DNA of 64,000 nucleotides, taken from positions 1,033,380 through 1,097,379 of the forward strand of contig CH003024.1 in NCBI GenBank assembly GCA_000149265.1. Direction: 5' to 3'. Position numbers and translations under genes: made by a program. The notes under the pieces are model-generated. The model saw only the letters and a program-made list of their open reading frames with translations, was not told where the DNA came from and made no database searches. The stretch's first letter is position 1; each line of letters starts with the position of its first letter. The stretch comes from Ciona savignyi (Eukaryota > Chordata > Ascidiacea > Phlebobranchia > Cionidae). Positions 59,601 to 64,000 of this stretch are shown here, in pieces.

Positions 59601-62081
59601 CTTATTATGGGTCCCATTTGAAAAATGGACAGTATTTTTTTCTAAAAAAATTGAATTTTTTGGGCATAGCGCTTGAACGGCTGTTACAATTTGAATCAGA
59701 TTTTCTGGAATGTAAGTGCATTGGGCACTGATTTAACACTTAAAAGAAATAAAAAAATTATTTGGGGAAATACCCTAAAAAATAAGATTTTGTTCTTAAA
59801 CCATGATTGTGACAGACATGCCATGTCGTCCCGACATCTACCAGAAGGAAAAATGGAATCGCAATCTAACTTTGATATTTGTTAGACAGCATGTTATAGA
59901 TATGCAGAAATCAAAATTTTGAGTAATGGGGAATTCTCCTGAGACGTTAAAATCCTAAAGGTTTTTTTTTTAATAAATTTGCTTTTTGGGGCATATAGCG
60001 CTTGAAATCATATAGCGCTTCAAATTTGGTGAAATCATATAGCGGGGCATATAGCACTTCAAATTTGGTGAAATGTTAGACCATTAGACACTTTGTGCCA
60101 ATTAAAAGAAAGAAAATATTTACTTAGGGTAATTACGTTAAAAATAAAAATATGTTCCTGAATTATGATTGTGACAGGCGTGCCATATCGTACTGACATC
60201 TCCAACAAGGAGTCGACAAATCAGATTAAAACTTTAAGAATTGTTACATAGCATGACCCACATATGTAAAAACAGAAACTTATCTACAAAACCTAGGGGA
60301 ATTTCCTGAAACCATGAAAAACTAAATCGGGCTGTTTTGGCAATTTAGCTTTTTCACCTTAGCGCTTGAAAAGAAGGTTTAATTTAAAACATTTGTGGTG
60401 AAAATGTTCGTAAATTTAAGACGTTTATTTTTTTTAAACTACACATGGAAAAGAAGTTTGGTTTGATAACTATGGGACCCATGCGTTTATGCTTGCAGAA
60501 ACAAACTACATATTCAGTGTATAAAATACAAGGTGTGGTTACAAGGGACCCAGTAGCATAAATATATGGCATACAACATGCGGTTTACAAATAGTGGTGG
60601 TTAAACACGTGGTTGACACTAGAGCTGGGCGTAATTACGAAATTACGTTCAGTTACGTAATTACGGACGTCGGAATTACGTTACGTAAGTCAAATCAAAA
60701 TTACGTAATTACGCATCTGTCCGTAATTATTTAAACGGGAATTGATGATCGTTGTAAATATACTGTCTATGCAATTTCTTGTGTAAGTCATAGCAAAAAA
60801 AAAGTGTTCGTTTATTTTTGTTCGAGTTAGGGCTGTGCGAAGTTAACGGTTAACCGGTTAATCGAGTAGACGTCACAGTTAACCGTCAATGAAATCAATA
60901 AATGGTTAACCGACTGTGTTCGTTTTTCACGCCTACAACAGCGCATGATAATAATACACGTTATAGGGTGGTTGTTATTTTTTAAAGACCGCGCGGTTGA
61001 CTTTCAGTGGGCCTACTATTAGCGATGGGACGAGTAAAGGTAGAGGCCCCGAGTTTGTATCGAGTTGTTAACGATTGCTAACCGTATCTTTTCGCGTTGC
61101 TAACTGAAACTTGTCGCGTTGCTAACCGTTGCTCGTCACAGTGTTTATTGCTTTGATCGGCGGAATGACCTAGGGTCACGTTGACCTTGTTTTAATACAG
61201 GACCACTGACGCACTCCCGAGCGCGTTTTTTCCCCAGGATCTTCCCATTATTAAGTACCAGCGAGAGAGGAGAACACTTGGCTAAAAAAAAAGTTAACCG
61301 ATTTTTCTTTGATCTGTTAACCGTTATAGGTATTTGCACAGATCTAGTTGGATTAAAACAGTTCGAACCACCGGTAAGAATAATCAAAATCGCGTTAAAT
61401 ACACGTGATCTTGGATTCGCGCCAATTTCCTTATCTGTAATCAGCGCGGCAAGACAAAGTGCAACGCCGCCACGATCTGCGGTTTGTTTACTTGTGAATT
61501 TGTTTCAACGCAGGACGAACGAACCGTTTAGTTTTTAAACTTTAAAGTCTCTGAAGTTAAGTTTAAAATTTCATTCTTTTTGTCTACCATCATAATGCAT
61601 CTCAAAACACTATGATTTTTGGCTGTTGTTAAAATAACGATGACGTCATAAAAATTACGAATATTACGGAATTACGTAACTGAGCTGGCGTAATTCCGTA
61701 ATACAACTTTGATCAATTACGCCCAGCTCTAGTTGACACTCTCTAGTTAAAAAGTGTTTACATGTAAAAAATGACAATCTTAAAAAGCAAACTTATTTCT
61801 TAGTGCACGGCTTTATTATCTACAAAATATTTTTCTTTCATTCTTTATCTAATTCTAAAATATTGCAAATGTATAAAAAATAGGAACAAACCATGTAATA
61901 CAGCAGATGCTGCCAAGCATCGTTTTTCAATCATTGAGGCCACTTTTTGCCAACCAGCATCAACTTGGTTTAGATTGAAACACTCAACAGTATTCATTGC
62001 CCCACCATCCCAACCACCAGCTGTATAGACATGATTGTTTATCTTCATAATGGTGGTATTTATTCTGCCATCCAATGTTGA
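53693..62081 (-). CDS. Kelch-like protein, C-terminal Kelch repeats (5' part outside window)
   Basis: Five exons in phase: 62081-61892, 58675-58535, 58295-58137, 53993-53861 and 53807-53693 (245 codons plus TAA). They encode successive Kelch blades with the GG doublet and the Y...W pair: HVYTAGGWDGGAMNTVECFN, MYTVGGWNDGVALASGEAYN, RIYAFGGYDGRNDFNSMECF, DIYAIGGNGLNNVECYN and NIYVIGGRGENESNTVEVYD, each followed by NTW/GKW/KEW and an R-containing turn. The last exon closes the propeller (RSFSSVVAL). Members with BTB and BACK domains upstream are substrate adaptors of CUL3 ubiquitin ligases; that part would lie beyond base 64000. The acceptor at 58675 (ATTCCAG) is supported by phase against the upstream AG at 58719-58720. 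Introns are 2-4 kb and full of repeats. Confidence 0.85.
55050..55890 (+). repeat. 335-bp-monomer family, copy D1
   Basis: Start CCCAATTGGAAAAATGG; GTCAAACGCTTAACAGG; monomer marks at 55237 (GGGGAATTCCCC) and 55768. It meets copy D2 head to head at about 55895. Confidence 0.8.
55903..57424 (-). repeat. 335-bp-monomer family, copy D2 (inverted)
   Basis: Begins CTAGAGAGGTTCAACCACGT (just before 55903) and ends ATTTTTCCAAATGGGACCCA. Monomer marks near 56228, 56538, 56870 and 57213 are spaced about 310-345 bp. A long A run lies at 57355-57376. Confidence 0.88.
57425..57722 (+). repeat. 335-bp-monomer family, copy D3 (right ends)
   Basis: Two partial right-end segments, both with GGGACCCATGCGTTTATGCT (or one-base variants). 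The second runs to GTTTGACACTCTCTA. Confidence 0.75.
58776..58965 (-). CDS. Cys-rich (C-x2-C) exon of an unrelated, probably mobile-element-linked gene
   Basis: ATG-initiated exon ending at donor GTATGT. It reads MSAKRPCKISSDCFCYVCGY, then YISTHQKKHPVTPQTKFFIA, then GMKMGDEDKSWAPHFCCE. The CYVCG...(K/R)..Y..YFG...GDxDKSWAPH..C.SC pattern resembles a ZAD-like zinc-binding N-terminus found in multi-copy invertebrate proteins; this is memory, not a search. It lies in an intron of the Kelch gene on the same strand, cannot join the Kelch frame, and no downstream exon with the expected second C-x2-C remainder is visible. Probably a fragment. Confidence 0.5.
59025..59145. repeat. Tandem duplication, about 58 bp x 2
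   Basis: CCAGCTAAAACAATCCACCT through CTGGCACTGGA is present twice with few changes. Confidence 0.85.
59600..60619 (+). repeat. 335-bp-monomer family, copy E (interrupted by a hAT MITE)
   Basis: Starts TTATGGGTCCCATTTGAAAA, monomer marks near 59932 and 60297, right-end CACGTGGTTGACAC. The element resumes at 61732 and finishes ACACTCTCTAG by 61746. Confidence 0.85.
60620..61731. mobile_element. hAT-type element, 1112 bp, nested in repeat copy E
   Basis: Ends TAGAGCTGGGCG and CGCCCAGCTCTA are perfect 12-bp inverted repeats. The 8-mer GTTGACAC flanks both sides (60612-60619, 61732-61739). Subterminal arrays of AATTACG/CGTAATT recur at both ends. No transposase is recognisable, so it is non-autonomous. 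A palindrome-rich patch (GGTTAACCGGTTAA) is near 60860. Confidence 0.92.
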
Positions 62082-64000
62082 CTGTAGAAAGGAAAGTAGA
62101 TGATGATTCAATCAACACGATAATAATATGAGAGGTAATTTATTGTCCTGTATTTATATATAACTTTTATTTATAAAGTTTTTGGATAAATTTTACAATA
62201 AAAATTACAATGTCAAACACATGTTATACAAAATTCACTGTGAAACCACAGTTGCTTAAATATTAGATTGTACTTAAGCTAAGCTGTATTTACATATTCA
62301 CATATAACTAGAGAGTGTCAACTGTCAACCACGTGTTTAACCACCACTATTTGTAAATCACATGTTGTATGCCATATATATATGCTACAGGGTCCCTAAC
62401 CACAATTTGTCTTTTAGTATGTAGTTTGTTTCTGCAAGCATAAACGCATGGGTCCCATAGTTAACAGACCAAACTTATTTTCCATGTTTAGTTAAATAAA
62501 GAATAAACGTTTTCAATTTACGAACATTTCACCACAAATGTTTTAAATTATAGCTTCTTGTCAAGCGCTGTGGTGAATTAAAGCTGAGATGTCAGTGCGA
62601 TATGGCATGCCTGCCACAATCATAATTTAGGAACATATCTTTGTATTATGGAAATTAACCTAATTAAATGTTTTCTTTTTTAAATTGTTTAAAGTGTCTA
62701 ATGTTTTAACATTTTACCGTATTTTATCAAAATTAGAGCAGCCGTTCAAGCGCTATGGCCACAAAATCTAATTTATTAGAAAAAAACGTTTTGATTTTTA
62801 ACGTCTGAGGGGAATTTCCCTAGATTTATTACCCAAATTTTGGGTTTCTGCATATTTGGACCATGTTGTCTTACAAATGTCCAATTTTCATTGCGATTTC
62901 ATTACTCCTTTTGGTAGATGTCGGGGCAATATGGAATGCTTGTCACAATCATGATTTGAGACAATATCCTATTTTTTGGGGTATTTCCCTAGGTAATTTT
63001 ATTATTTCTTCCAAGTGTTAAATCAGTGACTAATGCACTTACATTCCACCAATTCTAATTCAAATTGTAACAGCCGTTCAAGCGCTATGCCCCAAAAGGC
63101 ATTTTTTTAGAAAAAAAATACCGTTTTGGTTTTTAACGTCCCAGGGGAATTCCCCTTGATTAATCACCCAAAATTTTGGTTTCTACATATCTAAACCATG
63201 TTGTCTAACGAATGGCTAAGTTTTATTACGATTTCATTATTCCTTCTGGTAGATGTTGGGGCGAAATGGCATGCCTGTCACAATCATAATTTCAGAACAA
63301 AATCGAATTTTTGGGGTATTTTCCTAAGTAAATTTTTTATTTCTTTCAAGTGATAAATCAGTGACTAATGTTCTTACATTCCACCAATTCTAATTCAAAT
63401 TGGAGCAGCCGTTTAGGCGCTATGCCACAAAAAGCGCAATTTTTTATAAAAAATAGCGTTTTGGTTTTTAACTTCCCAGGGGAATTCCCCTTAATTTATC
63501 ACCCAACATTTTGGTTTCTTCATATCAAGACCATGTTGTCTAACCAATAACTTAGTTTCATTGCGATCCCATTATTCCTTCTGGTAGATGTCGGGGCGCC
63601 ATGCCATGCCTGTCAAGCGTTTGACGAAAAAAAAAAGAAAAAAAACGAAAAAAAAACGGACAAAAACAATATGTGTCCCATTTTTCCAAATGGGACCCAT
63701 AATAATGCAGGTGTGCTGTAAAACTGGCCATGTATTCTAGATTGAACCTGGTGGATTTTCAGAACAAAACTAAATTAATGTCTTCAACACAGTTAACACT
63801 TCAGTTGGGGAACTGAAGTCGATTTTAAGAATATCTTAATAAATGGAAAAAAAATACGATGATTTCAAAAATCAAATCAGTTTCTTCCAATATTGTTTTG
63901 TTAAAAAGTTATGAGCAAATATGCATTTCATTTTATGTTAGGGGATTTCCCGTATTACGTCATTGACGTTGTTGAGATTTCGTGCCTATATGCATTGTAT
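62082..64000. other. Kelch intron or upstream part, mostly repeat copy F
   Basis: No Kelch exon is visible here. Apart from the repeat, nothing is recognised. Confidence 0.5.
62308..63705 (-). repeat. 335-bp-monomer family, copy F, most complete
   Basis: Runs from CTAGAGAGTGTCAACTGTCA to TTTTTCCAAATGGGACCCAT. Three well-formed monomers carry GGGGAATTCCCC-type marks at about 62810, 63144 and 63480 (spacing ~335 bp). Each also has GTAGATGT(C/T)GGGGCGA, TGTCACAATCATGATTT-like and CATGTTGTCT segments. Confidence 0.9.

Noticed and set aside
61278..61538. 86-codon frame within the nested hAT element
   Set aside because: No transposase-like residues; composition fits chance in non-autonomous sequence.
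1..64000. CRISPR arrays, bacterial operons or prophage
   Set aside because: Introns, SINEs and animal gene families throughout; no regularly spaced repeats of CRISPR type.

Overview
The window looks like euchromatic DNA of a sea squirt (ascidian tunicate, most like Ciona). It is AT-rich, its small exons are separated by short to medium GT-AG introns, and AATAAA signals follow several stop codons. There are about fifteen copies of one tRNA-derived SINE, several MITEs and a palindrome-rich repeat family. The animal gene families are clear, but the species call is inference from overall character. All gene models were built by hand from splice sites and reading phase. No transcript or database was consulted.

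Layout. (1) 193-10359, minus: eleven phase-compatible exons of a gene with a basic N-terminus, three membrane segments and armadillo-type repeats; its 3' end is outside the window. Its introns hold a piggyBac-type MITE, SINEs, a hAT-like MITE and an assembly gap (6664-7052). (2) 10360-22030: mostly non-coding, with a AACTGAACCCC-type minisatellite (14268-14800), one candidate small exon (17576-17698) and a hAT MITE with perfect 8-bp target duplications (19530-19987). (3) 22093-30414, plus: a complete 13-exon secreted multicopper oxidase (687 aa) with all four copper motifs. (4) 33400-33978, minus: a two-exon, 99-aa protein with a myristoylation-type N-terminus. (5) 35827-36095, plus: an isolated pentraxin-domain exon. 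(6) 37142-39558, minus: a seven-exon MS4A/CD20-like four-pass membrane protein (305 aa). (7) 42020-43073, minus: the C-terminal part of a D-glutamate cyclase (DUF4392) gene. (8) 44194-49407, minus: a secreted protein joining a short collagen stretch, a coiled coil and a contactin-associated-protein-type fibrinogen-like domain, a layout like that of ficolins. (9) 53693-62081, minus: the last five exons of a Kelch-like gene, with large introns filled by repeats.

The neighbouring genes do not form a pathway; this is ordinary animal gene order. Several products act at the cell surface or outside the cell (oxidase, pentraxin fragment, MS4A, collagen/fibrinogen-like protein). The most unusual material is the repeat landscape: a family of roughly 1-1.4 kb elements built on ~335-bp monomers, a hAT MITE nested inside one of them, and transposons or tandem repeats that supply or multiply splice sites of host genes.
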